64,000 bases of DNA from Belnapia sp. F-4-1 (GTDB lineage: Bacteria > Pseudomonadota > Alphaproteobacteria > Acetobacterales > Acetobacteraceae): NCBI RefSeq assembly GCF_000802185.1, contig NZ_KN676113.1, positions 4,780,018 to 4,844,017 on the forward strand, in the 5' to 3' direction. Under the pieces are notes generated by a model, which worked only from the letters and a program-made list of their open reading frames with translations, was not told where the DNA came from and searched no databases. Below, piece after piece: positions 24,434-34,891 of this stretch; positions within the stretch are counted from its first letter, which is position 1; every line of letters starts with the position of its first letter. A program made the position numbers and the translations under genes.

Positions 24434-25846
24434 TCAGTCACGCTGGAGGGCCTGGACGATCTCTTGTGTGACCTTCTTGGCGTCGCCGAAGAGCATCATC
24501 GTGTTGGGGCGGAAGAACAACTCGTTGTCGACGCCGGCATAGCCGCTCGCCATGCCGCGCTTGATGAAGAAGACGGTCTTCGCCCGCTCCACGTCGAGGA
24601 TCGGCATGCCGTAGATCGGGCTGGACTTGTCGGTCTTCGCCGCCGGGTTCGTCACGTCATTGGCGCCGATGACGAAGGCCACATCGGCCTCGGCGAATTC
24701 CGGGTTGATCTCCTCCAGCTCCTTCACGTCCTCATAGGGGACGTTGGCCTCGGCCAGCAGCACATTCATATGCCCGGGCATGCGGCCGGCAACGGGGTGG
24801 ATGGCGTATTCCACCTGCGCGCCTTCCTTCTTGAGCAGATCGCCCATCTCCCGCAGCACCTGCTGGGCCTGGGCCACCGCCATGCCGTAGCCGGGCACGA
24901 CGATGATCTTCTGGGCATTCTTCATGATGTAGGCGGCATCCTCCGGGCTGCCGGCCTTTACCGGGGCCCGGTCGCCCGCCGCACCGCCTGCGGCCGCGGC
25001 ACCACCTGTATCCGTACCGAAGCCGCCCATCAGCACGTTGATGATGCTGCGGTTCATGCCCTTACACATGATGTAGGACAGGATGGCACCCGAGGCGCCA
25101 ACCAGCGCGCCGGTCACGATCAACAACAGGTTGCTGAGGGTGAAGCCAATGCCCGCCGCCGCCCAGCCGGAATAGCTGTTGAGCATCGAGACGACGACCG
25201 GCATGTCGGCACCGCCGATCGGGATGATCAGCAGGAAGCCAAGTGCGAAGGCGAGGATGGCGATCAACCAGAACAGCGCCGCGCTGCCCGAGGCGACGAA
25301 GCCGATGATCAGCACCACCAGCAGGATGCCTAGGCCGAGATTCAGCCAATGCTGGCCCTTGAAGGTGATCGGCGCGCCGGACATCAGCGCCTGCAGCTTG
25401 GCGAAGGCGATCACCGAGCCGGAGAAGGTGATTGCGCCGATGGCGAGGCCGAGCGACATCTCGACCAGCGAGCCGCCATGGATCTCGCCGGCATGGCCGA
25501 TGCCGAAGCTCTCCGGCGCATAGAAGGCGGCAGCCGCGACGAAGACCGCCGAAAGGCCAACCAGCGAGTGGAAGGCGGCGACCAGCTGCGGCAGCGCCGT
25601 CATCTGGATGCGGGAGGCGATATAGGCCCCTGCCCCGCCGCCGATGGCCAGCGCCAGGATGATCAGCCCGACCCCGCCGCCGCCCATCCCCGGGCGGAGC
25701 AGGGTGGCGACGATGGCGATGCCCATGCCGACCATGCCGTACAGGTTGCCCTGCCGCGAGGTGGTCGGGTGGGAGAGGCCGCGCAGCGCCAGGATGAAGA
25801 GGACGGCGGCGACGAGATAGGCAAGGGTCGAGAGTGTTGCGGCCAC
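24434..25846 (-). CDS. pntB: NAD(P) transhydrogenase subunit beta
   Basis: This is the 470-residue beta subunit of the proton-translocating transhydrogenase, which makes NADPH from NADH using the proton gradient. The N-terminal half holds eight or nine membrane helices (domain II). The C-terminal 180 residues form the NADP(H)-binding domain III, with IIVVPGYGMAVAQAQ, GRMPGHMNVLLAEA, IGANDVTNPAA and GYAGVDNELFF. The GTG start lies four bases after the pntA2 stop, with AAGGG upstream. It is the last gene of pntA1-pntA2-pntB. Confidence 0.95.
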   Translation of the reverse strand: MAATLSTLAYLVAAVLFILALRGLSHPTTSRQGNLYGMVGMGIAIVATLLRPGMGGGGVGLIILALAIGGGAGAYIASRIQMTALPQLVAAFHSLVGLSAVFVAAAAFYAPESFGIGHAGEIHGGSLVEMSLGLAIGAITFSGSVIAFAKLQALMSGAPITFKGQHWLNLGLGILLVVLIIGFVASGSAALFWLIAILAFALGFLLIIPIGGADMPVVVSMLNSYSGWAAAGIGFTLSNLLLIVTGALVGASGAILSYIMCKGMNRSIINVLMGGFGTDTGGAAAAGGAAGDRAPVKAGSPEDAAYIMKNAQKIIVVPGYGMAVAQAQQVLREMGDLLKKEGAQVEYAIHPVAGRMPGHMNVLLAEANVPYEDVKELEEINPEFAEADVAFVIGANDVTNPAAKTDKSSPIYGMPILDVERAKTVFFIKRGMASGYAGVDNELFFRPNTMMLFGDAKKVTQEIVQALQRD

Positions 25847-25850
25847 GGTC

Positions 25851-26252
25851 TCAGCCCTTCTTCTTCGACTGGAACATGGCCAGCATCCGGCGCGTCACGA
25901 TGAAGCCGCCGAAGATGTTCACCGCGGCCAGCGCCGCGGCCAGAAAGCCGAAGACCTGCGCCGCGAGGCTCTCGCCGAGGCCCGTCGCCAGGATGGCGCC
26001 GACCACGATCACCGAAGAGATGGCGTTGGTGACGCCCATCAGCGGGCTGTGCAGCGCCGGCGTCACGTTCCACACCACGTAGTAGCCGACGAAGCAGGCC
26101 AGCAGGAAGATCGTCAGCAGGAAGAGGAAAGGGTCGGCCGCGGCGGCAACCGGCGCGACATGCGCCTCGGCGAGGATGCGTGCCTGCTGCGCCAGTTCCA
26201 GCGCGCGTTGCGCCGTGGCGCTGGCCTGGTTGGCCAGGTCGGTGGGATTCAT
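25851..26252 (-). CDS. pntA2: NAD(P) transhydrogenase subunit alpha 2 (membrane part)
   Basis: The 133-residue protein carries the three or four membrane helices that form the C-terminal end of PntA in E. coli but are a separate chain in alphaproteobacteria. The segments [26 protein letters not shown] and [11 protein letters not shown] are typical of it. An N-terminal Ala/Gln-rich helix precedes them. It lies 13 bases after pntA1 and four before pntB. Confidence 0.93.
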   Translation of the reverse strand: MNPTDLANQASATAQRALELAQQARILAEAHVAPVAAAADPFLFLLTIFLLACFVGYYVVWNVTPALHSPLMGVTNAISSVIVVGAILATGLGESLAAQVFGFLAAALAAVNIFGGFIVTRRMLAMFQSKKKG

Positions 26253-26265
26253 CGCTCGGGTCTCC

Positions 26266-27423
26266 TCAGGCGGCCTGGGCGGGGGCGAGGCTCGGGTGGA
26301 TCACGGCGCCGCCACGGGTCAGCAGCACGCCCTTCACGATCTCATCGCTCTCCGGCAGCTTCGGCGCCTTGGCCTCCTTGTCCCAGAAGGTTGTCAGGAA
26401 GGTCAGCAGGTTGCGCGCGTAGAGGGCAGAGGCGGCGGCCGGGATGCGACCGGGCCAGTTGGAATGACCAAGGATCGTCACGCCGTTCTCGGTGGTGACC
26501 GTCTCGCCGGGCTTGGTCAGCGCCACGTTGCCGCCGGCATCGGAGGCGATGTCGACGATGACGCTGCCGGGCTTCATGCTGCGTACCATCTCCGCCGTTA
26601 CCAGGGTCGGCGCCTTGCGGCCCTGCACCAGCGCAGTGGTGATGACGATGTCCTGCTTGGCGATATGAGTCGCCACCACCTCGGCCTGCCTAGCGTAGAA
26701 ATTGGCCGAGAGCTGCTTGGCGTAGCCGCCGGCCGTTTGGGCTGCCTTGCTCTCCTCGTCCTCGTAGCCGACGAAGCTGGCGCCGAGGGACTTGATCTCC
26801 TCCTTGGCAGCCGGGCGCACATCGGTGGCGGAGACGCGGCCGCCAAGGCGGCGGGCGGTGGCGATCGCCTGCAGCCCGGCGACGCCCGCGCCCATGACGA
26901 AGACATTAGCGGCCGGGATGGTGCCGGCGGCCGTCATCAGCATGGGGAAGCCGCGGTCGAAGGCGGCGGCAGCCTCGATGACGGCGCGGTAGCCGGCGAG
27001 GTTGGCCTGGGAGGAGAGGATGTCCATGCTTTGCGCGCGGGTGATGCGCGGCAGCAGCTCCATCGCGCCGGCATCGATGCCAGCCTTGGCAAAGGCGGCC
27101 GCCATCTCGGGCGTCGCCTGAAGCTGGCCGAGCAGGAGGGCGCCGCGGGGAATGAGGGAGAGTTCATCTGTTTCGCCCTCGCCGGCGGCAAGCGGGGCGC
27201 GCACCTTCAGCACGATGGCGGCGCCCTGGAGGGCGGCGGCGGTGTCCGGGGCGATCTCGGCGCCGGCGGCGGTGTACTCGGCATCGGGGATGCCGGCGCT
27301 GAGGCCGGCCCCGGCCTCGACGGCGACCGTGAGGCCGAGGGCGATGAATTTCTTCACCGTCTCCGGCGTGGCGGCGACCCGGGTCTCGGCCGGGCGGCGT
27401 TCCTTGAGCACTGCAAGTCGCAT
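26266..27423 (-). CDS. pntA1: NAD(P) transhydrogenase subunit alpha 1 (NAD-binding part)
   Basis: The 385-residue soluble domain I binds NAD(H). It starts with the family signature [19 protein letters not shown] and has the dinucleotide motif [15 protein letters not shown] (about residues 176-190). The [16 protein letters not shown] and [11 protein letters not shown] blocks follow, as in alanine dehydrogenase relatives. The ATG at 27421-27423 is preceded by GGGGGAG. It is the first gene of the transhydrogenase operon. Confidence 0.94.
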   Translation of the reverse strand: MRLAVLKERRPAETRVAATPETVKKFIALGLTVAVEAGAGLSAGIPDAEYTAAGAEIAPDTAAALQGAAIVLKVRAPLAAGEGETDELSLIPRGALLLGQLQATPEMAAAFAKAGIDAGAMELLPRITRAQSMDILSSQANLAGYRAVIEAAAAFDRGFPMLMTAAGTIPAANVFVMGAGVAGLQAIATARRLGGRVSATDVRPAAKEEIKSLGASFVGYEDEESKAAQTAGGYAKQLSANFYARQAEVVATHIAKQDIVITTALVQGRKAPTLVTAEMVRSMKPGSVIVDIASDAGGNVALTKPGETVTTENGVTILGHSNWPGRIPAAASALYARNLLTFLTTFWDKEAKAPKLPESDEIVKGVLLTRGGAVIHPSLAPAQAA

Positions 27424-27547
27424 GCGGGTCTCCCCCTTCGGCGGCGGAACATGCGCATGCGATCGCGGGGAGGCAAGATGGAATGTCCGAGGCCTGGCCA
27501 CGGATCTGGGCGAACCCATGCCCAAGCCCGTGGAACGGGCGGCCCGC

Positions 27548-28924
27548 CTATTTGGCGACGGCGCCCGCCATTGCGGCCGGAACCCCGGCCTCCCTCAGCC
27601 CGGAAGCCTGGCGCTCGGTCAGCGCCGCCTCGGAGAAGTCCTGGGCCAGTTCCATGAACATCTGGTGCCAGTTGATCTGCGCCCGGAGCCGCAGGAAGAC
27701 GCTGCCGAGGCCGACCGCGGCGCGGTCCATCAGCGGGAATTCGCGCGGGATGCGGACACCGCCGGTGCGCTTCAACCCCTCATGCACCTTGGCCGCCATC
27801 TTGCGGCCATATGACATGTCGTCGACCTCCTGGATCGGGCGGACGCGGTCCTGCACCAGCGGCTCGTAGAGGAACTTCGCCCAGACGCTCAGCACCTCCA
27901 TCGTTTCCTTGGAAAGGTTGCGGAAGCCCCAGATCCGGTAGGCCTCGGCCGCCTTCTCGTCATCGCCGTCGCGCACCGCCTCGTAGAGCAGGATCACGCC
28001 GCCGACGAAGCTCGGCGGGAAGACGCGGATGGTGCCGAAATCGAGAAGGTTGATGCCTTCGCGGTCCGGGCGCACCTGGTAGTTGCCCAGGTGCGGATCG
28101 CCATGGATGACGCCGTACTGGTAGAAGGGCTTGTACCAGGCGCGGAACAGCGCCCGCGCATAGGCATTGCGCTCCTCGAGCGGCGGGTCTTCCTCAAGCC
28201 GCTTGATGATGGCGCGGCCGTCGAGCCAGCTCATCGTCAGCAGGCGCTTGGTGCAAAGGTCTTCGACCGGCTCGGGGATGGAAACGTCGGGCGTGTCCCG
28301 CATCATGATGCCGTAGAGGCGCATCTGCGAGGCCTCGCGGAGGTAGTCCAGCTCCTCGCGCAGCCGGTCGCACATCTCCTGGTAGACCTCGCCATTGTCG
28401 AGGGCGCTGTCCATCCGGCGGTAGAGGCTGACGGCGAGCTTCAGCTGGCGGAGATCGGCCTCCACCACGCTCGGCATGTCCGGGTATTGCAGCTTGCAGG
28501 CGACCTCCCGCCCGTCCGGCAGGGTCGCGCGATGGACTTGGCCCAGGCTGGCGGCGGCGGCGGCCTCGCGGCCGAAGCTGGCGAAGCGCCGCTCCCAGGT
28601 CGGGCCGAGCTCGGAGGCCATGCGGCGGCGGACGAAGGGCCAACCCATCGGCGGGGCGTTGGACTGGAGCGTCGCCAGCTCCTGCGCATACTCCTCCGGC
28701 AGGGCGTCAGGGACGGTCGAGAGGAACTGCGCGACCTTCATCAGCGGGCCCTTGAGGCCGCCGAGGATCGCCTTCAGATCCTCCGCATGCGCCGTCTTGT
28801 CGGTTTTCACGCCGAAGAAGCGCTCCCCGGCGACGCGGGCGGCGATGCCGCCGACGGCGCCGGAAGTGCGCGCCATCCGGCGCAGTTCGCCGAAGATGGT
28901 GCTGTCGGGGCTGCGCTCAGACAT
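27548..28924 (-). CDS. ABC1/UbiB family atypical kinase
   Basis: This 458-residue ABC1 (ADCK/UbiB-like) protein kinase-like protein has the KGPLMKVAQFLS region (counterpart of the family K-x-G-Q motif), an ATP-site Lys in ACKLQYP, the catalytic-loop HGDPHLGNY and LLDFGTIR with the metal Asp. UbiB-type proteins support quinone biosynthesis or lipid homeostasis. This one lacks the two C-terminal membrane anchors of UbiB and is closer to soluble AarF-domain proteins. Its start overlaps the pepF stop by eight bases, so the two are an operon. Confidence 0.88.
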   Translation of the reverse strand: MSERSPDSTIFGELRRMARTSGAVGGIAARVAGERFFGVKTDKTAHAEDLKAILGGLKGPLMKVAQFLSTVPDALPEEYAQELATLQSNAPPMGWPFVRRRMASELGPTWERRFASFGREAAAAASLGQVHRATLPDGREVACKLQYPDMPSVVEADLRQLKLAVSLYRRMDSALDNGEVYQEMCDRLREELDYLREASQMRLYGIMMRDTPDVSIPEPVEDLCTKRLLTMSWLDGRAIIKRLEEDPPLEERNAYARALFRAWYKPFYQYGVIHGDPHLGNYQVRPDREGINLLDFGTIRVFPPSFVGGVILLYEAVRDGDDEKAAEAYRIWGFRNLSKETMEVLSVWAKFLYEPLVQDRVRPIQEVDDMSYGRKMAAKVHEGLKRTGGVRIPREFPLMDRAAVGLGSVFLRLRAQINWHQMFMELAQDFSEAALTERQASGLREAGVPAAMAGAVAK

Positions 28925-30809
28925 CCTGTTCCAATTCATCGATGAAGCCGGCGATGACGTCGAGACCGCGCTGCCAGAAGGCCGGGTCGGAGGCGTCGAG
29001 GCCGAAGGGGGCCAGCAGCTCGCGGTGGCGGAGGGTGCCGCCAGCGCGCAACAGGTCGAGATACTTGCGCTCGAAGTCGGGCACGCGGCCCTCACGGTAG
29101 ACGCCGTAAAGGGCGTTCACCAGGCAATCACCGAATGCGTAGGCGTAGACATAGAAGGGCGAATGGATGAAGTGCGGGATATAGGCCCAGTAGACGCCGT
29201 AATCTTCGGTGAAGTCGAAGGCAGGGCCGAGGCTCTCGCGCTGTATCTGCATCCAGAGCGCGACGATGCGCTCGGCGGAAAGCTCGCCGCGGCGGCGCTC
29301 GTCATGCAGCAGGGTCTCGAAGCGGTAGAAAGCGATCTGCCGCACCACCGTGTTCAGCATGTCCTCGACCTTGCCGGCCAGCATCAGGCGGCGCCGCTTC
29401 GGGTCCTGCTCGGCATCGAGCAGGCCGCGGAAGGTCAGCATCTCGCCGAAGACGGAGGCGGTTTCGGCGAGGGTCAGCGGCGTGCCGGAGAGCAGGTAGC
29501 CCTGGTCGCCGGCGAGCACCTGGTGGACGCCATGGCCGAGCTCATGAGCCAGCGTCATCACGTCGCGCGACTTGCCGTGATAGTTGAGCAGAAGATAGGG
29601 ATGTGCGCTCGGCACGGTCGGGTGTGCGAAGGCGCCGCTGGCCTTGCCGGGACGGAGCGCGGCGTCGATCCAGGGCCGGTCGAAGAAACGGCCGCCGATC
29701 TCGGCCAGTTCGGGACTGAAGGCGCGGTAGCTGTCGAGCACCGTCCGCACGGCATCCGGCCAGGCGATGGTCCGGTCCTGCTCCTCGGGCAAGGGCGCGT
29801 TGCGGTCCCAGTGCTGGAGCTTGGGCAAGCCGAGCCACTTCGCCTTCATGGCGTAGTAGCGGTGGGAGAGGTGGGGGAAGCTGTCGCGCACCGCCGTTAC
29901 CAGCGCGTCCACCACCTCGTCCTCGACCATGTTGGCGCGGTTGCGCGAAGAGCCGGGCCGCGGATAGCGGCGCCAGTTGTCGATGATCTCCTTGTCCTTG
30001 GCCAAGGTATTGGTGATCAGCGAGAACAGGCGAACCTGGCCGCCGAAGGCCGCGGAGACGCCCTCGGCCGCGGCGGCGCGCACCGAGCGGTCGCGGTCGG
30101 AAAGGCGGTTGAGGGCGGCGGAGACGGTCAGTTCCTCGTCACCAATCCGCACCTGCATGTTGGCGATGGTCTCGTCGAACAGGCGGTTCCAGGCGGCGCG
30201 GCCGGTAACCTCCTTTTCGTGCAGCAGCTTCTCCACCTCGTCGGACAGCTGATGCGGGCGGAAGACGCGCAGGTCGCGGAGCCAGGGCTGCCAGCGGGCG
30301 AGCGCAGGGCTGCCGGCGAGCTTCCGCTCGATCTCGGCATCCTCCAGCCGGTTCAGCTCAAGCGTGAAGAAGAGCAGGTGGCTGCTGATCGCCGTCACCC
30401 GCTCCTGCAGGGTTTGATAAAAGCGGCCATTGGCCGGGTCGGTGGCGTCGCCGGCGAAGATGAGCTGCCCGAAGCTCATGGCGCGGCCGAGCACCTCCTC
30501 GATCCGCTCATACCGTCCGATCGCCTCGGCGAGGGCGTCACCGGAGAGGCCGCCGAGCTTGCCGGACAGGCGGGCGGCGAAGGCCTTGCCCTCTTCCTCC
30601 GCCCGGTCGAGATCGGCGGCGAGGCGTGGATCCTCGGGCGAGGCATAAAGGTCAGAGAGGTCCCAGACCGGCAAGGGCGGGCCCACCTCGCCGCCGGCAT
30701 CAAGGGGTGAAAGGACAGCCCCAGAGAGAGGGGCCAGGCGGGTGGTCCCGGCGGCGGCGGCATCCGCGGCGGCCTGGGGCGGGGGCGATTGGGGCTCGGC
30801 TCGGGTCAC
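28917..30809 (-). CDS. pepF: M3 family oligoendopeptidase F
   Basis: This 630-residue zinc metallopeptidase cleaves short peptides in the cytoplasm. It shows the zinc-binding HELGH motif (about residues 421-425, in MTLAHELGHGVH) and the downstream Glu in SVFGEMLTF. Further PepF blocks are VWDLSDLY at the N-terminus and FVYAYAF-like YVYAYAFGDCLV near the C-terminus. The GTG at 30807-30809 is preferred: a further 19 codons would run into the AT-rich divergent promoter region. A long low-complexity Ala/Pro leader precedes the domain. It is followed by the overlapping ABC1 kinase gene. Confidence 0.9.
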   Translation of the reverse strand: MTRAEPQSPPPQAAADAAAAGTTRLAPLSGAVLSPLDAGGEVGPPLPVWDLSDLYASPEDPRLAADLDRAEEEGKAFAARLSGKLGGLSGDALAEAIGRYERIEEVLGRAMSFGQLIFAGDATDPANGRFYQTLQERVTAISSHLLFFTLELNRLEDAEIERKLAGSPALARWQPWLRDLRVFRPHQLSDEVEKLLHEKEVTGRAAWNRLFDETIANMQVRIGDEELTVSAALNRLSDRDRSVRAAAAEGVSAAFGGQVRLFSLITNTLAKDKEIIDNWRRYPRPGSSRNRANMVEDEVVDALVTAVRDSFPHLSHRYYAMKAKWLGLPKLQHWDRNAPLPEEQDRTIAWPDAVRTVLDSYRAFSPELAEIGGRFFDRPWIDAALRPGKASGAFAHPTVPSAHPYLLLNYHGKSRDVMTLAHELGHGVHQVLAGDQGYLLSGTPLTLAETASVFGEMLTFRGLLDAEQDPKRRRLMLAGKVEDMLNTVVRQIAFYRFETLLHDERRRGELSAERIVALWMQIQRESLGPAFDFTEDYGVYWAYIPHFIHSPFYVYAYAFGDCLVNALYGVYREGRVPDFERKYLDLLRAGGTLRHRELLAPFGLDASDPAFWQRGLDVIAGFIDELEQDV

Positions 30810-30871
30810 GGCATTGCATATATGGCGCGGACAGGCAGGGCCAAGCCACGAAGCAGGGGGGAGCACGCGGA

Positions 30872-32635
30872 ATGCCGGATATCGGTCCCAGCCAGGCGGG
30901 TGCCTTTGCCGGCAGCCCGGGCGAGACGCCCTGGAGCAGCCTGCCCTGGATGCTGCTCGACATCGCCCGTCAGCGGCCGAACCGGCCCATGGTGCGCTAC
31001 TGGCGACAGGGCGGCTGGCAGCGGCTGAGCTGGGGAGAATTCGCCCTTGGCGTCGCCAGCACCGCTGCCTGGCTGCGCGGCGCCGGCGTCATGCCGGGCG
31101 ACCGGGTGCTGCTGGTCAGCGAAAGCCGCCCGGAATTCAACATCGCCGATGTGGCGCTGATGGCGATCGGCGCCGTCACCGTGCCGACCTACACCACCAA
31201 TACCGAGGCGGACCACGCGCATATCCTGCGCGATTCCGGGGCGCGCATCGCCATCGTCTCCTCGCCCGCCCTGGCGATGCGAGTGGCGAAGGCGGCGCCG
31301 GCGGGGCTCGACCTGCTGATCGGCCTCGACGCGATGCCGCCCGAGGGGGCGGCCGCGCGCATCGCCCACTGGCCGGAGTTGCTGGCGGAACCAGGCGACC
31401 TGCCGCTGCTGATGGCGGAGGCGGAGCAGATTCCAGACGGCCGCCTCGCCTGCCTGATCTACACCTCCGGCACCGGGGGTACGCCGCGCGGGGTGATGCT
31501 GCCGCACCGGGCGATGCTGGCCAACCGCGACGGCGTGGCGGCGCTGGCCAAGCGGCTCCGGCTGGACGGCACGGTCTACCTCTCCTTCCTGCCGCTCTCG
31601 CACAGCTATGAACATACCGTCGGCGTCTTCCTGCTGCCCTCGCTCGGGGTGGAGGTGGTGTATTCGCGCGGGGCCGACCGGCTCTCGGCGGAGTTCCAGG
31701 AATTCCGCCCGAGCATCATCACCGCCGTGCCACGGCTCTTCGAGGTGCTGCGCGGCCGGATGCTGGCGCAGGTCGAGAAGGAAACGCCTTTCCGCCAGCG
31801 GCTCTTCCATCGGGCGCTGGCGCTCGGGCTGAAGCGGGCGGATGGTGGGCGCCTCTCCCTGCTGGAGCGGGTGCAGGATGCGGTGCTGGAGCGGCTGGTG
31901 CGGGAGAAGGTGCGGGCACGCTTCGGCGGCAGCCTCCAGGCGATGGTGTGCGGCGGGGCGCGGCTCGATCCGGATCTCTCCGGCTTCTTCATCGGCTTCG
32001 GCCTGCCGCTGATCCAAGGCTATGGCCAGACGGAGGCGGGGCCGGTGATCGCGGTCAACCCGCCCTGGGACAATGTGCGGCGAACGGTAGGCTACCCTCT
32101 GCCGGGGGTGGAGGCGCGGGTCGCCGAGGATGGCGAGCTGCTGGTGCGCGGGCCGCTGGTGATGGACGGCTACTGGGGCAACCCGACGGCGACGGCGGCG
32201 GCGATCCGCACCGTCGAGCCCGGCGAGGCGCCGTGGCTGCATACCGGCGACGTGGCGCGGATCGAGGACGGGCGGATCACCATCACGGACCGCAAGCGGG
32301 ACTTCATAAAGACGCTCGGCGGCGACATGGTGAGCCCGGCCAAGCTGGAATCGCTGCTGATGGCGGAGCCGGAGATCGCCCAGGCCGTCGTCGCCGGCGA
32401 GGGGCAGCCGGGCGTCGTCGCCCTGCTCGTGCCGGCCGAGGGTCAGGAGGCGGGGCTCGCCCAGGCGGTGGCGCGGGTGAATGCGCGGCTCTCCAACATC
32501 GAGCGCATCCGCCGCTGGGGCATGGCGCCGGCCGCCTTCTCGGTGGAGAACGGGCTGCTGACGCCGACCATGAAGGTGAAGCGCCGGGCCGTGCTGGAGC
32601 GCCATGCGGCGGAGATCCAGGCGCTCATCAAGTAG
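30872..32635 (+). CDS. Long-chain fatty-acid--CoA ligase family (AMP-forming)
   Basis: This 587-residue member of the ANL superfamily activates a carboxylic acid to acyl-AMP and then acyl-CoA. It contains the P-loop YTSGTGGTPRGVML, GYGQTEAGPV (A5 motif), the LHTGDVARIEDGRI hinge region and DRKRDFIKTLGGDMVSP with the C-terminal domain start. Its closest pattern is the FAA1/FadD15-type long-chain group. It is divergent from pepF and 12 bases upstream of a methyltransferase gene. Confidence 0.9.
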   Translation: MPDIGPSQAGAFAGSPGETPWSSLPWMLLDIARQRPNRPMVRYWRQGGWQRLSWGEFALGVASTAAWLRGAGVMPGDRVLLVSESRPEFNIADVALMAIGAVTVPTYTTNTEADHAHILRDSGARIAIVSSPALAMRVAKAAPAGLDLLIGLDAMPPEGAAARIAHWPELLAEPGDLPLLMAEAEQIPDGRLACLIYTSGTGGTPRGVMLPHRAMLANRDGVAALAKRLRLDGTVYLSFLPLSHSYEHTVGVFLLPSLGVEVVYSRGADRLSAEFQEFRPSIITAVPRLFEVLRGRMLAQVEKETPFRQRLFHRALALGLKRADGGRLSLLERVQDAVLERLVREKVRARFGGSLQAMVCGGARLDPDLSGFFIGFGLPLIQGYGQTEAGPVIAVNPPWDNVRRTVGYPLPGVEARVAEDGELLVRGPLVMDGYWGNPTATAAAIRTVEPGEAPWLHTGDVARIEDGRITITDRKRDFIKTLGGDMVSPAKLESLLMAEPEIAQAVVAGEGQPGVVALLVPAEGQEAGLAQAVARVNARLSNIERIRRWGMAPAAFSVENGLLTPTMKVKRRAVLERHAAEIQALIK

Positions 32636-32647
32636 CGGAGGGCTGGC

Positions 32648-33496
32648 ATGACGCAGGAAGGACCGAACGCGGCGCAGGCCGCCTACTGGAACGGGCCAGC
32701 GACGCGGGCCTGGGCGCGGGAGCATGAGCGGATCGACGCCCGCTTCGCGCCGATACTCGACCTGCTGCTGGCACGGGCGGCCCCGCGTCCCGGCGAGCAT
32801 GTGCTCGATATCGGCTGCGGCAGCGGCACCTCGACCATTGCCCTGGCGGAGCGGGTCGGCCTTGGTGGGCGAGTGCTGGGCGTCGATATCGCCGCGGAAT
32901 CGGTCGAGGTCGCGCGGCGGCGGATCGCGGCGGCGGGGCTCGTCCAGGCCGAGGCGCTGCTGGCCGATGCAGCGGCGCACCCTTTCCCGCCTGGTGGTTT
33001 CGACCTGCTGGCTTCGCGTTTCGGGGTGATGTTCTTCGAGGAACCGGTAGCAGCCTTCGCCCATCTGCGGGCGGCGCTGAGGCCGGGGGCGCGCCTGGTG
33101 CTGGCGGCCTTCCGCGCCGCCGCCGAGAATGCCTGGACGACCGGCGCCGCGGCGGCGATGCGGGACCTGATCCCGCCCCAGCCTTCGCCTGGGCCGGAGG
33201 AGCCTGGGCAATTCGCCTTCGCCGATCCGGCGCGGGTGGAGCGCATCCTGCATGGCGCCGGCTTTGCCGAGGTGGCGCTGGCGCCGGAGGATGTGCCGAT
33301 CCGGCTTGGTGCCGATGCGGCCGAGGCGACGGACTTCGCTATGACGCTCGGCCAGGTCAGCCGGGCGCTGCAAGGCGCGCCGGTTGAGATGCGGGAGGCT
33401 GTGCGGCACCGCCTCCTCGCCTTTTACCGGGCCATGGAAGGGCCCGGCGGGGTGGTGATGCCCGCGGCCATCTGGCTGGTGACGGCGCGGGGCTGA
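32648..33496 (+). CDS. Class I SAM-dependent methyltransferase
   Basis: The 282-residue protein has a Rossmann-fold core with motif [12 protein letters not shown] (about 53-63), the acidic loop GVDIAAES and a late RFGVMFF strand. Residues 8-40 resemble UbiE/MenG-like or methyltransferase_11 proteins ([13 protein letters not shown]). The substrate is unknown; translation right after an acyl-CoA ligase hints at a lipid or quinone-type substrate, which is inference. Its stop lies seven bases from the end of the convergent aquaporin gene. Confidence 0.88.
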   Translation: MTQEGPNAAQAAYWNGPATRAWAREHERIDARFAPILDLLLARAAPRPGEHVLDIGCGSGTSTIALAERVGLGGRVLGVDIAAESVEVARRRIAAAGLVQAEALLADAAAHPFPPGGFDLLASRFGVMFFEEPVAAFAHLRAALRPGARLVLAAFRAAAENAWTTGAAAAMRDLIPPQPSPGPEEPGQFAFADPARVERILHGAGFAEVALAPEDVPIRLGADAAEATDFAMTLGQVSRALQGAPVEMREAVRHRLLAFYRAMEGPGGVVMPAAIWLVTARG

Positions 33497-33503
33497 GCCC
33501 AGG

Positions 33504-34290
<787 letters not shown>

Positions 34291-34343
34291 GGGATGACCT
34301 CCCGGTGAGGCCGCCGGGGATACGGCGGCGTCCGGGCCGAAAT

Positions 34344-34373
34344 TGTATACGGATGACCAAAGAATAAGTCGAA
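34344..34373 (-). promoter_or_regulatory. Putative promoter of aqpZ
   Basis: On the minus strand, TTCGAC (34368-34373) and TATACA (34344-34349) are spaced by 18 bases in a locally AT-rich stretch, about 54 bases before the aqpZ start codon. Confidence 0.45.
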
Positions 34374-34454
34374 GCTCGCGAAAATCTGTTCTTGTTGCCC
34401 GGAAACTCTCAATGTGACGTAAAGTGGCGGAGGCGCCGACTAATCGTCATTTGG

Positions 34455-34796
34455 CTATTCGGGCAGGATCTCCAGCCTCAGCGGCAGCACCGCGCCCATC
34501 CAGAGCGCATGGGCGGAGTGGTCGGCGCGGGCGCGGCCGGTTTCTGGGTGGAGAAGGATGGTGAGGCCGGCGCGGTTCAAAGCGAGAAAGGGCAGGAGAC
34601 CAGGCAATAGGTCGGGCGCGAAAGCAACTTGGTACATAGCCCCCGGATGCGGGCCGACCGGAGCATCGTGCCAGCGGCCGAGCACCGCCGCGGGGAAGCG
34701 GGCGGCGATCGTCTCGCGCAGTGCCGCGGCGGTGATGCGGGTGGAGACCGGATCGTAGTAGACATGGGCATGCCAGCCGGTGACCACCTCGCTCAT
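34455..34796 (-). CDS. DOPA 4,5-dioxygenase family protein
   Basis: This 113-residue small ferredoxin-like-fold protein belongs to the DOPA-dioxygenase family. It has WHAHVYYDP at the N-terminus, LGRWHDAPVGPHPGAMYQVAF in the middle and LLHPETGRARADHSAHALWMG near the end; the conserved His residues are likely iron ligands. In fungi and plants the family cleaves catechol rings; bacterial substrates are mostly unknown. The ATG at 34794-34796 directly follows an eleven-base G tract that serves as its ribosome site. It is divergent from ada. Confidence 0.85.
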   Translation of the reverse strand: MSEVVTGWHAHVYYDPVSTRITAAALRETIAARFPAAVLGRWHDAPVGPHPGAMYQVAFAPDLLPGLLPFLALNRAGLTILLHPETGRARADHSAHALWMGAVLPLRLEILPE

Positions 34797-34798
34797 CG

Positions 34799-34809
34799 CC
34801 CCCCCCCCC
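34799..34809. repeat. G11/C11 homopolymer at the DOPA dioxygenase start
   Basis: Eleven consecutive C bases on the plus strand (G11 on the coding strand of the minus gene) occupy the Shine-Dalgarno position, ending two bases from the start codon. Length changes would alter spacing to the start or the frame of an upstream ATG at 34812-34814. Confidence 0.9.
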
Positions 34810-34891
34810 TTCATGCCGGGGCAATGCCCGGATGGTTGCCGAAGGCCCGCATCGCCATCCTGATACCGGCAGCGACGACGAGGACCGACCG

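Noticed and set aside
30806..33409. An 867-codon minus-strand open frame opposite the acyl-CoA ligase and methyltransferase
   Set aside because: Antisense shadow rich in Arg, Gln and His; both plus-strand genes have full domain motifs.
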